This document shows positions 1 through 6,593 of a stretch of DNA of 39,268 bases, in pieces. The DNA is taken from IMG/VR virus record IMGVR_UViG_3300009183_000177, positions 1-39,268 of that record; one strand, written 5' to 3'. A program made the position numbers and the translations under genes. The stretch's first letter is position 1, and each line of letters begins with the position of its first letter. The DNA is from a virus. Below the pieces are notes generated by a model. It saw nothing but the letters and a program-made list of their open reading frames with translations, did no database searches and had not been told where the DNA came from.

Positions 1-12
1 AGGGGAGACACC
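1..12. repeat. Left copy of 12-nt terminal direct repeat (possible cos)
   Basis: AGGGGAGACACC opens the window and is also its last 12 bases. The site lies just beyond the small terminase gene, where lambda-type phages have cos. Twelve nucleotides equals the lambda cohesive-end length. An assembly overlap of a circular genome would look the same. Confidence 0.6.
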
Positions 13-19
13 CGCCGAC

Positions 20-45
20 AAGGATGGCTGACAGGAGACTCCTTG
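20..45. repeat. Small inverted repeat near the genome end
   Basis: CAAGGA at 20-25 faces TCCTTG at 40-45 across a 14-nt loop, a few bases inside the genome end. The flanks contain GGGGAGA, GGAGACTCC and GGGGGAGAG. Such purine-rich repeats could be terminase binding or cutting signals, but this is inference from position only. Confidence 0.4.
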
Positions 46-210
46 CCCGGGGGAGAGTAGAGCACGCCTAGCCAGCTTCCGCCCGTGCCCGATAACGTTA
101 ATGCCTGATCGCGTGACGATGGTTGCCATACGGCGAGACGGTTTTGCATTGGTTCGGGAAAGTCAATCAATAAGCGTCAAAGAATATCCAAGTTTGCGAG
201 GCTTTCCGGA

Positions 211-459
211 TTAGTAACGCGAATGTTCCGTTGATGTTCAACGGGTTGTGCCTGATTCCCTAACGGAAGTTACGGAATCTTTGACCGTGTTACTAGATTT
301 GTTCCGTGTCAACACATTGAGTTTTCAACGTTTTGCTTGCGATTATCAGTTAGTAACAAATAAATATAGAGATATGGTATGGTATGGTAACACGTTACAA
401 GGTGTAACGTATTACATGCCCCTATTGCTGTCTCTGTTTTCGTGTTCCGGCGTTACTAA
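211..459. repeat. Four scattered TTAGTAAC/GTTACTAA iteron-like words
   Basis: TTAGTAAC occurs at 211-218 and 350-357. Its inverse GTTACTAA is at 452-459, and GTTACTAG, one mismatch, at 289-296. The copies lie about 60-100 bases apart in both orientations. The third and fourth extend to the 9-mers GTTAGTAAC and GTTACTAAC. GGAACA/TGTTCC words are interspersed (for example 224, 300, 443). The pattern fits iterons for an initiator, or operators. Confidence 0.55.
387..411. promoter_or_regulatory. Operator-like GTAAC palindrome and half-site
   Basis: GTAACACGTTAC (387-398) is a 12-bp sequence with inverted GTAAC/GTTAC arms. GGTGTAACGTA (401-411) follows two bases later and matches exactly 11 bases of the palindrome in front of the HTH gene (1046-1056). 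The shared word suggests that one regulator binds both places. Confidence 0.55.
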
Positions 460-530
460 CTGGCGATTCCTGCTAGGATTTTTCTTGCAATCTATTGCGG
501 TTCATGAGCTTGCGCCGTGTCCATGGACGG

Positions 531-613
531 AACAAACCACGGAACAAAAAACAGTCAGGCCGGAACATGGTAACGCCCATTTGTTCCGGTCTTTGCTGTT
601 TTCGTGGTTTGTT
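531..613. repeat. 83-nt imperfect palindrome
   Basis: Three nested arm pairs share one axis. AACAAACCACG (531-541) pairs with CGTGGTTTGTT (603-613). AAAACAG (548-554) pairs with CTGTTTT (596-602). CCGGAACA (560-567) pairs with TGTTCCGG (582-589). The left strand carries an extra bulge GAACAA (542-547). It lies 10 bases beyond the stop codon of the HTH gene. It could stop leftward transcription as a large cruciform, although no T-run follows on the minus strand, or act as an origin hairpin or operator cluster. Confidence 0.65.
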
Positions 614-622
614 GCGAATGTT

Positions 623-1036
623 CTAAGGTTGGCTTGATTCTTGCGTTGTGAAACAGTCGTTTAATTTCAGCGATCTTGCCGCATGTTCCAGCCGACTTGC
701 CCCCCGTTTCCGGACATCCTCAAACGTCATTGCCCCTTTTCGGAACGCCGTGTATTCCGGTGGGAACGCTCCAAGGATTTCGCGATAGGTCAAAAACCAT
801 CGTTTCGAGTCGTCGCCGATCTCTTTCAGCGGGCCGGATCTCGCCGCTTTCAGCGCCTCCCTGGTCTTGCGGAATTCCTCGAAATCCTCGACGGTGACGG
901 TGTAGCTTGGCCGCTCGCCGTCGCCCCCGTGATTCAGCTTGCTCTTGATCTTGCCGGATTTGATCCACCTGTAAACGTGGACATGCGAAACGTTAAGTTC
1001 CTTGGCGATTTGATACGGTGATATGCGGTTGCTCAT
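623..1036 (-). CDS. Helix-turn-helix DNA-binding regulator
   Basis: A 137-residue protein with an N-terminal HTH: residues 6-35 (SPYQIAKELNVSHVHVYRWI, then a basic KSGKIKSK stretch) have the layout of MerR/excisionase-type or HTH_17 domains, with YRWI as recognition helix. The C-terminal half is charged and unassigned. The start is the ATG at 1036 rather than the longer open frame, whose extra N-terminus is only a read-through of the 24-bp repeats of the next gene in another frame. An 18-bp palindrome lies 8 bases upstream, which suggests autoregulation. It is the last gene of the left operon and adjoins the control region. It may be an excisionase-like or late-switch regulator; the exact role is unknown. 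Confidence 0.8.
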   Translation of the reverse strand: MSNRISPYQIAKELNVSHVHVYRWIKSGKIKSKLNHGGDGERPSYTVTVEDFEEFRKTREALKAARSGPLKEIGDDSKRWFLTYREILGAFPPEYTAFRKGAMTFEDVRKRGASRLEHAARSLKLNDCFTTQESSQP

Positions 1037-1044
1037 AGTGGAAA

Positions 1045-1062
1045 CGGTGTAACGTAACACCG
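1045..1062. promoter_or_regulatory. 18-bp near-perfect palindromic operator
   Basis: CGGTGTAACGTAACACCG has perfect CGGTGT/ACACCG arms around an almost symmetric core. It lies directly upstream of the HTH gene start (1036, minus strand) and is followed by another GTAACGG (1062-1068). Position and symmetry suit binding of a dimeric repressor, most simply the adjacent HTH protein. Eleven of its bases recur at 401-411. Confidence 0.65.
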
Positions 1063-1184
1063 TAACGGATGCAAGCGGATTTTCCCGCCAGCGTGTGCCG
1101 CCAGATCGGCCCGCCTTGCCGCCATACGCCTCGACGTGAGGCTTTGCAGGCTTTCCCGCTGTCAGTGTGAGCCGGGCACAGAAA

Positions 1185-1212
1185 CGCCCGCTAGCGTCGA
1201 GGCCAGCGGGCG
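1185..1212 (-). terminator. Rho-independent-type terminator
   Basis: CGCCCGCT (1185-1192) pairs perfectly with AGCGGGCG (1205-1212) over a 12-nt loop. Read on the minus strand the hairpin is followed by TTTCTG. It lies 18 bases beyond the stop codon of the gene at 1230-1790, so it ends that transcript before the HTH gene. Confidence 0.65.
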
Positions 1213-1229
1213 CTTGCGATTCGATCCGA

Positions 1230-1790
1230 TCAAGCCTCGACCGGCTTCTTGAGGAGCTTTCCGTCAACGGCAATGTATGGCGTGTCCGCCTCGATCTCGA
1301 CGCCGTCCACAACTCCAAAAACGACGCGATAACGTTCTTGTTTCGCATCCCATTCAGCGATTCGAATAAAGCCTTCAAGGCCCGCCGTGGCAGTCCCGCT
1401 ATCGCCCGCCGTGGCAGTCCCGCTATCGCCCGCCGTGGCAGTCCCGCTATCGCCCGCCGTGGCAGTCCCGCTATCGCCCGCCGTGGCAGTCCCGCGATAG
1501 CCCGCCGTGGCAGTCCCGCGATAGCCCGCCGTGGCAGTGTCACCGCCTATTTCGGCAAGTATCCACGTTTCCCAATTGTCTCGCTTTTCTTCCGCCAGCT
1601 TTGCGCGAAGCTCGACGTATTTGCATCCGTTCGGAAACGTTTTGGCGAACCATTCCTTTCCCGGATGACATGTCGCGTGTTTTGTGAGCCAGTCCATGTC
1701 AATCAGGGTTTCGGCCCTATCGGATGGAATGAAACGAGCCGCGCCGTAGATATTCGGCACGGCAACCATGGTAATTTGATCGTTGTTCAT
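1230..1790 (-). CDS. Phage protein with GTATAG-type octapeptide repeats
   Basis: A 186-residue protein in three parts. Residues 1-82 are a unique N-terminal region rich in Trp and charged residues. Residues 84-137 are about seven tandem octapeptides of the form G-[DY]-[SR]-G-T-A-T-A. A short C-terminal domain (about 139-182) contains WDAKQERYRVV and IEADTPYIAVDGKL. This arrangement, alanine/glycine/threonine octapeptides followed by a W-D...RYR...V-G...Y domain, recurs in proteins from gut and environmental phages; their function is not known to me. The repeats probably form a beta-helix-like stack. It is bounded by two similar terminators, so it appears to be a separate accessory cistron. 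Confidence 0.75.
   Translation of the reverse strand: MNNDQITMVAVPNIYGAARFIPSDRAETLIDMDWLTKHATCHPGKEWFAKTFPNGCKYVELRAKLAEEKRDNWETWILAEIGGDTATAGYRGTATAGYRGTATAGDSGTATAGDSGTATAGDSGTATAGDSGTATAGLEGFIRIAEWDAKQERYRVVFGVVDGVEIEADTPYIAVDGKLLKKPVEA
1381..1538. repeat. 24-bp tandem repeats within the octapeptide-repeat gene
   Basis: Six full 24-bp units and a partial seventh (1525-1538) keep the reading frame. Each starts CCCGCCGTGGCAGTCCCG on the plus strand. Four units (1381-1476) end in CTATCG (Asp-Ser on the minus strand). Two (1477-1524) end in CGATAG (Tyr-Arg). CTATCG and CGATAG are reverse complements of each other; otherwise the units are identical. Confidence 0.9.
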
Positions 1791-1828
1791 AATGGTGTTG
1801 ATTTGAGATTTTTCCTCTCGCCCAGAAA

Positions 1829-1856
1829 GCCCGCTGCCGAATGATCGACAGCGGGC
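1829..1856 (-). terminator. Rho-independent-type terminator
   Basis: GCCCGCTG (1829-1836) pairs perfectly with CAGCGGGC (1849-1856) over a 12-nt loop, followed on the minus strand by TTTCTGG. It lies 36 bases after the gene at 1893-2390. The stem and tail closely resemble the terminator at 1185-1212, so the two may be duplicates of one cassette. Confidence 0.65.
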
Positions 1857-1892
1857 GTGTAATGGCGTGTATTGAGCGTGTCCCGCGATCGC

Positions 1893-2390
1893 TCAAGAGG
1901 AAGCCTGATTTGTCACCGGATGGCCGAAAGCGTCGGTTTCCGTCTCGTCAACCGGAAAGCCTGGAAAGAACTCCAAGTAATGACCAATCGGCCCGGCATC
2001 GTCGGCGAAATTGGAGAGCTTTGAACATGACGTGTCCCATTCGGTTTGCCCGCGCTGGCGAACGTGCCCTTTTTCGCCATTCGTCGGCATTCTCCATTCG
2101 TCGCCCTCCGGATTGCGGAAGTAGCGAAACGCGGGAAAGACCGTTTCCGAGCAAGTGATCGTCGATGCCGAATACGATTCGGATTGAGGAATTGCCGAGC
2201 GAGTCGCCAACACTTCGGCGGCTTTGTCCCTGATCCATTCCAGATCGGACGATTCAAAGTCAGGGAAGCGACCGACGAACGATTCCGTTTCGTCTCCCTG
2301 GTCTTTCTCCGCTTGCATCGCGGCCAAGGTTTCCATTAGAGCGGCCAGAAAGATCGGGTCCGCGTCGGTGATTACGAATTGCGTTTTCAT
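1893..2390 (-). CDS. Hypothetical protein
   Basis: 165 residues, not recognised. The N-terminus MKTQFVITDADPIFLAALMETLAAMQAE looks helical. The middle has an acidic FPDFESSDLEWIRDKAAEVL segment, and the C-terminal part is rich in Phe, Pro, Asp and Gly. No membrane segment or catalytic motif stands out. The start ATG follows an A-rich leader (AATAAACAAAAC) without a Shine-Dalgarno sequence. It is part of the run of small minus-strand genes after the primase-helicase and ends before a clear terminator. Confidence 0.65.
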   Translation of the reverse strand: MKTQFVITDADPIFLAALMETLAAMQAEKDQGDETESFVGRFPDFESSDLEWIRDKAAEVLATRSAIPQSESYSASTITCSETVFPAFRYFRNPEGDEWRMPTNGEKGHVRQRGQTEWDTSCSKLSNFADDAGPIGHYLEFFPGFPVDETETDAFGHPVTNQASS

Positions 2391-2441
2391 GTTTTGTTTA
2401 TTGGTTGAGGTTGCGCGTGTCCGCCGCGCCCCGGAGATTGG

Positions 2442-2636
2442 TTAAAGTGTTGCGAACCATTCCGACCATTGCGCGACGGCAGCTTTCATGACGGCAAGCG
2501 GCGCGTCGGTATCGGCAATCCCGCCATAGGAGACGAAAGGCCGGACATTGTCGCCGCACACGTCGAGGCCGATTGTCCACCAAAGCTTTGAATCGTCGCA
2601 CTCGATTAGTTTCTCTTCCCTGAATTGCTTTTCCAT
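2442..2636 (-). CDS. Small hypothetical protein
   Basis: 64 residues beginning MEKQFREEKLIECDDSKLWW. The ATG at 2636 is preferred to a longer open frame because the upstream gene ends at 2641, leaving a 4-base gap. The sequence has Trp pairs near the middle and the end (LWWTIGLDVCGDNVRPFVSY and QWSEWF), suggesting a compact alpha/beta fold. Function unknown. Confidence 0.6.
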   Translation of the reverse strand: MEKQFREEKLIECDDSKLWWTIGLDVCGDNVRPFVSYGGIADTDAPLAVMKAAVAQWSEWFATL

Positions 2637-2640
2637 GACG

Positions 2641-2787
2641 TTAGAATGCTTGGACTGAATGAGTGATGCGGATTTTAAACGCCCGCTTGATTCGGACGAT
2701 CCTGTCTGACACGTCGGAAGGACGGCCATTTTTCACGAATGACACTTGACGGCCTTCGTGAGCGTATAGGGTGACGATTGTTTTCAT
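2641..2787 (-). CDS. Very small hypothetical protein
   Basis: A 48-residue frame starting MKTIVTLYAHEGRQVSFVKN and ending HSVQAF before a TAA stop. It fits tightly between its neighbours: six bases after the gene at 2794-3105 and four before the next start. The N-terminal pattern alternates hydrophobic and charged residues (beta strands), followed by a basic segment (DRIVRIKRAFKIRI). The tight packing and sensible composition support a real gene. Function unknown. Confidence 0.55.
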   Translation of the reverse strand: MKTIVTLYAHEGRQVSFVKNGRPSDVSDRIVRIKRAFKIRITHSVQAF

Positions 2788-2793
2788 TTTCGA

Positions 2794-3105
2794 TTAGGCG
2801 TTGATTCCATGATACTTTCCGCCGCATGAGCATTCGCAAGTGTGCCCCTTGGCGTTCTGACAGCGAGCGTCGCACTTGTGGAGACTCGGATTCGTCTTGA
2901 ACTCGATCCGGCGAGTTGCTGGAAGCCATGCGTCGGGGTTGCGGAACGAATCGACATTTTCAGGCCATCCGATCATGACGGAATATCCATCGAATTTGAC
3001 GAACTTCGTTCCTGGAAACCTCGACTCGACTTCATTGCGACGCTTGGACGTGACGGGGTAAAGTTTTGTTTCGCCGTTGTAGTAGGTGACGGATGCGGTA
3101 GCCAT
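2794..3105 (-). CDS. Small Cys-rich phage protein (putative zinc-binding C-terminus)
   Basis: 103 residues. The N-terminal 70 residues form a beta-rich region (ATASVTYYNGETKLYPVTSK...). The C-terminus carries C-D-A-R-C-x4-GHTCECSCGG-x-YHG, with five Cys and two His, a pattern found in small phage proteins of unknown function and likely to bind metal. It is the first gene after the intergenic element at 3106-3168 and so probably heads its own transcript covering the small genes to its left. Confidence 0.7.
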   Translation of the reverse strand: MATASVTYYNGETKLYPVTSKRRNEVESRFPGTKFVKFDGYSVMIGWPENVDSFRNPDAWLPATRRIEFKTNPSLHKCDARCQNAKGHTCECSCGGKYHGINA

Positions 3106-3168
3106 GGCGGGACAATGCCGACGAAATTCTTGCCAATAAAGAAAAATCTTCGCATTTCAGAAAAAAGT
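3106..3168 (-). promoter_or_regulatory. Conserved TTTTTCTT promoter-like element, copy A
   Basis: Reading the minus strand, bases 3164-3139 match 25 of 26 bases of the plus-strand sequence at 11072-11097 (shared core CTGAAA-T/C-GCGAAGA flanked by T-runs). The word TTTTTCTT (3146-3139) begins 41 bases before the ATG at 3105 and is followed by AAGAATTT. Copies B and C place TTTTTCTT 40 bases before their ATGs. An intergenic position and conserved spacing on both strands point to a phage-specific promoter. Confidence 0.7.
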
Positions 3169-5868
3169 TTAAGAGAGGTCGAAAGCGGTAAAAGGAATCT
3201 TGGTTGCTCGCTGCTTGATTTGCCCGCCGAAATGAGTCGGGCCGAGCTTTTCAGCGCCCGCGATCCGTTCAAGCTGTTGATGCCATTTCGACGGCCATTG
3301 CGTGCTGTCGTAAACCCGGCCTAGCGCCTGATGCCGATTGGCAACGATGATATGACGCGTCATGAGGTCGATCCGGACGCCAGAGCGCGAAAGAGCCGCT
3401 TCGGCCTCCCGGTTGAATGTCGCGAGTTCCGGCGAGCCATTGACGACGGCGACAATGATTTCACCGATGGACACAACCGAATTGAATCCGCCAGCCTCGA
3501 CGCGAACCGTCGCCGATAGAAGATGATTCAGACAGGAACGCTCGTCGGAATCGACCTCTTCCGCCTGGAAGCCCGTCCAATCTTGCCGAGCCATCCAGTC
3601 ATGAGCGGCAGCGTCGGAAATGACCTTGTTTGACGTGAGCGAGAATGCGCCCGCAAGCAAGGTGCCGATTTGATCCGCGCTTCGTTTGTCTCCGGTGAAC
3701 TCGACAGCGACACGCGAAAACGTTTCCGAGTTTTGCCGAATGACCTTTGCCAATTGCAGGCAACGTGATCGGATGCGATCCGAGAAACCCGCTTGCCCGA
3801 TTGACTCTTTCCATGCGGCCTTGATTCGCTCGAAATGTTCCGTCTGATCCTCTCCGGATCTTTTGCGGAGCGTTAGAACCGTGATCCGTGACGTGTCGGA
3901 TTTCTTGGCCGCTGAAACGCCGATGGACGCGAAAAGGAAGCATGACCGAATCAGGAAGGACATGGACTTTCCGCCCGCGCTTCCCTTCATGATCGACGCC
4001 CCGGTTTCGGTCGAGGCTTGCCGGGCAAGTTCAAGAATCATGTCGATCCGTCCGGACGATCTCTTGTCCTCGCCTTCGGCCTCGTCAAAGATGACCGGCA
4101 ACGCGTCGCTTCCGAGTTCTTGCCGAATCCCGGCCTCCGTTGTCGAGGATTGGACATTCAGGCCGGTCTTGCCAACCATCGGATGAATGATGTTTGAGAA
4201 GATCCAGCTTTTCCCCGTTCCAGCGCCGCCCGTTAGCCATGCGTGAGGACGCCACGGCAACACGCCGCAAATCGGAGCGATTGCGATCCATCCGGCCAAG
4301 AGCTTCCCGTAAAGCGGCCTTTCCCAAGATAGAATTTCGCACAAGTCGCGGAGCTTTGCGGCCTCCGCTGATGTCGCGTGTTCCGCCGATTCAGTCGGGA
4401 TGTCGAAACCCTCGTTGTAAATCCACTTGCCCGGCGAGTTGTATCCGCGAATCGGTCTTTCCTTGCCGTTCACAATCAGACGATCCCCCGCGTGAAAGAT
4501 AACGTCTTGCCCGTCAATCCAGCATCCGCGCCCGCGAACACGTCGAGGCGAGAATTTCGGCAACTTCAATTGACGCTGAATCAGGCCGTTTGCCGCCGCG
4601 TCCCAATCGACGCCGTTAGATCCGGGGAACTCGGATTCCCAAGCCTGCAAGGGCGAAAGCTGAAACAGGTTGTTTTTGGTGTGAGCGCCCGGCGTGAGTT
4701 CGCAGATTTGCCCGCCAACGTCCGGGAGATAGTAGAAAATACCGCGATCCGATCCGAGCAAACGAAATGGCATGTCGCCGATTCTGTCGGCTGAATACGT
4801 GTTGTCGTCTTTCGGTGAGTCGTCAAATTCGGTTTGCCCGTCATCCTCCGGAAGCAATTCCTTCGGAATCGAAAACCAGTATGCGACCGGGTCGAATCCT
4901 TCCTTTTCGGCGTCGGCGGCGTCCCATCCGTCAAGCTTTCCATCCGGAGGCGTTAGAATGTTTGAGTCCGCGACGCGTTCCGAGATTGCAAGCGCGGCCT
5001 GGTAGCCTGGTTGCTCTTCCCATGGCTTCACCGTCCCGATGTCGTCAACGGTTGGCGCGTCGGCTTCCTTGTATTCGTGGCGGTCCCTGTCAGGCCAGAT
5101 GAACACGCGACGGCCCGCCAGCGGCGACCAGTCGGAATGACGGACGCCCTTCCCGCCGCCCGGCCATGACACGGCGACGAAATCCGGCATGATGCGAGCG
5201 GCAGCGTCGGCGGATTTCTCGCCCTCGACAACGATAACGGACGCGTCCGGCCTTTCTGCTAATCGGTCAAGGCCGTATAATGCGCGGGGAGTTGGAAAGC
5301 CTCGCATCCTCCATTTCGTTTCCCCCGTGTCTTTGTGGCGACACCATGAAAACGGAATCACGTCTTTTCCGCCGTCCGCCAGATCATAGCGGCAAACGTA
5401 ACCGATAGTCAGGCCGTCCGCCGACTTGTATTCCCACTTCGCGACGGGTAATCCGTGTGCGGGATGGCGGAATGTCGGGAACTTGTGACCGGGCGGCGCG
5501 TGAGGTTGCGCGATCCAATCGGCGGCAGCGGACGCGCCGGGCTTTGTGCTTCCTTCCATGCGTTCCGCCCGGCGTTCCTCGATTGGCATTCCGAGGCGCT
5601 TTGACAAACGCCTTGCGGCCTCGCCTTGCTTAACGTTTTCAAGGTATGCGACAAGGGCGATTGCGTCGCTTCCGCTGTCGTTAGATGCGAAGTCGCACCA
5701 AACGCCGGTTGTCGTGTTGATGCGAAACGATCCGGGTTTACGATCCCCCCGCGTCGGATTCGTGGCGACGTATTCGACGCCGTCCATCTTCCCACCTGGA
5801 AGCCATTCGCAAAGCAGGGATTCAAGGACAGGGAGCGCCGCCGCGCTGATTGCGTCATAGTCTAGCAT
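3169..5868 (-). CDS. TOPRIM primase / superfamily helicase fusion
   Basis: 899 residues from the ATG at 5868. The N-terminus (about 30-95) resembles the start of phage CHC2-like primases (GVWCDFASNDSGSDAIALVA). Residues 211-270 form a TOPRIM-like domain: VIVVEGEKSADAA holds the conserved Glu and WPDRDRHEY the Asp-x-Asp. Around 548-556 is a Walker A, TGGAGTGKS, and around 590-597 a Walker B-like VIFDEAE, followed by an arginine-containing LTLRKRSG segment, as in phage and plasmid DUF927/DUF3987-type helicases. It probably primes and unwinds DNA at phage forks. The start overlaps the upstream nuclease gene by 7 bases. A longer open frame was rejected because it would cover most of that gene. 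Confidence 0.85.
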   Translation of the reverse strand: MLDYDAISAAALPVLESLLCEWLPGGKMDGVEYVATNPTRGDRKPGSFRINTTTGVWCDFASNDSGSDAIALVAYLENVKQGEAARRLSKRLGMPIEERRAERMEGSTKPGASAAADWIAQPHAPPGHKFPTFRHPAHGLPVAKWEYKSADGLTIGYVCRYDLADGGKDVIPFSWCRHKDTGETKWRMRGFPTPRALYGLDRLAERPDASVIVVEGEKSADAAARIMPDFVAVSWPGGGKGVRHSDWSPLAGRRVFIWPDRDRHEYKEADAPTVDDIGTVKPWEEQPGYQAALAISERVADSNILTPPDGKLDGWDAADAEKEGFDPVAYWFSIPKELLPEDDGQTEFDDSPKDDNTYSADRIGDMPFRLLGSDRGIFYYLPDVGGQICELTPGAHTKNNLFQLSPLQAWESEFPGSNGVDWDAAANGLIQRQLKLPKFSPRRVRGRGCWIDGQDVIFHAGDRLIVNGKERPIRGYNSPGKWIYNEGFDIPTESAEHATSAEAAKLRDLCEILSWERPLYGKLLAGWIAIAPICGVLPWRPHAWLTGGAGTGKSWIFSNIIHPMVGKTGLNVQSSTTEAGIRQELGSDALPVIFDEAEGEDKRSSGRIDMILELARQASTETGASIMKGSAGGKSMSFLIRSCFLFASIGVSAAKKSDTSRITVLTLRKRSGEDQTEHFERIKAAWKESIGQAGFSDRIRSRCLQLAKVIRQNSETFSRVAVEFTGDKRSADQIGTLLAGAFSLTSNKVISDAAAHDWMARQDWTGFQAEEVDSDERSCLNHLLSATVRVEAGGFNSVVSIGEIIVAVVNGSPELATFNREAEAALSRSGVRIDLMTRHIIVANRHQALGRVYDSTQWPSKWHQQLERIAGAEKLGPTHFGGQIKQRATKIPFTAFDLS

Positions 5869-6260
5869 CCGGGCGGAAGCGTTTCGAGTTGTGCCAATGC
5901 TTCGGATTCGGATCGGGCAATGATGGCGATTCCACCAAAGCCGTTGACCACGTCCCGCCAGTTGTCTTGAGCTTCCGACGTTTTGCCCTTCGGGCCGTCC
6001 TTCACTTCGACTGACACAAAAACCGCAAGCGTCATTCCGACCATGTCCGGAGTCACCTTGACTGACTTCCAACCGATCAAGTCGCCAGAGCCTTTCACAA
6101 GGCCAGCGTGAAGCGGGCGGGCGCTGTCGAGAGTCACGCGCCCGTTGACGTTGGAAACGAGCTTTCCGGCCCATCCCATCCCGACATTGTTTCGGAAGGA
6201 TCTCACGCCCGGCAGAGTGCCGAGAGAGAGCATGATTTTTCTAAGTAAGGGTGATTCCAT
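5862..6260 (-). CDS. VRR-NUC domain nuclease
   Basis: 132 residues from the ATG at 6260. The pattern is a phage VRR-NUC nuclease: an N-terminal MESPLLRKIMLSLGTLPGVR helix, FRNNVGMGWAGK, then GLVKGSGDLIGW (metal-ligand Asp in the S-G-S/G-D-L/I motif), and VEVKDGPKGKTSEAQDNW with the E-x-K catalytic pair. Such stand-alone domains are Holliday-junction or flap nucleases in phage replication modules. It overlaps the primase-helicase start by 7 bases, so the two are probably translationally coupled. Confidence 0.85.
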   Translation of the reverse strand: MESPLLRKIMLSLGTLPGVRSFRNNVGMGWAGKLVSNVNGRVTLDSARPLHAGLVKGSGDLIGWKSVKVTPDMVGMTLAVFVSVEVKDGPKGKTSEAQDNWRDVVNGFGGIAIIARSESEALAQLETLPPGC

Positions 6261-6264
6261 GGAT

Positions 6265-6576
6265 TCAATCGTTATCGTTTGCAGCGGCCCGGCGACGATC
6301 AATGTCGTAAAATGGCCGCTGTCTGAAAAATTCGCCGTGCGGATGTTGCTCGCCAGCCTCAATGACCGTTGCGAGCTTGAAAACCGATCCGACCGAAAGC
6401 TTGCGCGAAACAATCCACTCGAAACCGTCACCATCCGTTAGCATGAACTCCGCTTCCGGATCTTCCGTCCGGATCAAAGTCAAGTCCGAATGATGTCCGA
6501 TCCCAAGCGCAACGTTGTTGAATTCCTCTTCCGATAAGTCGGCGAGTGTCATCCATTCCATTTCGTCAATTCTCAT
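6265..6576 (-). CDS. Hypothetical acidic protein
   Basis: 103 residues, MRIDEMEWMTLADLSEEEFN at the start, with the acidic DGDGFEW segment in the middle and DRRRAAANDND at the end. No domain recognised. It lies 4 bases before the VRR-NUC gene and 17 bases after the SSB gene, so it belongs to the replication operon. ATGs at residues 6 and 9 are possible alternative starts. Confidence 0.65.
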   Translation of the reverse strand: MRIDEMEWMTLADLSEEEFNNVALGIGHHSDLTLIRTEDPEAEFMLTDGDGFEWIVSRKLSVGSVFKLATVIEAGEQHPHGEFFRQRPFYDIDRRRAAANDND

Positions 6577-6593
6577 GGCCGGAGCGGTTGAGG

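Larger units (their letters stand above)
13..622. other. Non-coding control region (candidate origin / late promoter)
   Basis: About 610 bases without a convincing gene. It is visibly more AT-rich than the rest and dense in short words: TTAGTAAC/GTTACTAA, GTAAC/GTTAC and GGAACA/TGTTCC. It also holds an 83-nt imperfect palindrome. On the circular map it separates the end of the left operon (stop at 623) from the terminase gene (start at 39191), both on the minus strand, so the promoter for the late genes should lie here. One weak sigma70-like minus-strand candidate is TTGACT (166-161), 17 nt, then AACCGT (143-138). The repeats also suit a replication origin. Neither role is proven by the sequence. 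Confidence 0.6.

Noticed and set aside
248-637. A plus-strand 129-codon open frame in the AT-rich left region
   Set aside because: It starts at an alternative codon, runs through the repeated words and the large palindrome, has no plausible domain and overlaps the HTH gene end.
1381-1538. CRISPR-like array
   Set aside because: The 24-bp units are directly adjacent with no spacers and encode in-frame octapeptides.
623-1543. A 306-residue version of the HTH protein with RRAIAGLP repeats
   Set aside because: The extra N-terminus is the 24-bp repeat of the next gene read in a different frame and passes through a terminator; the ATG at 1036 follows an operator-like palindrome.
1167-1844. Plus-strand open frame with RRGSPAIA repeats
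   Set aside because: Antisense reading of the octapeptide-repeat gene; open only because the 24-bp repeat lacks stops in several frames.
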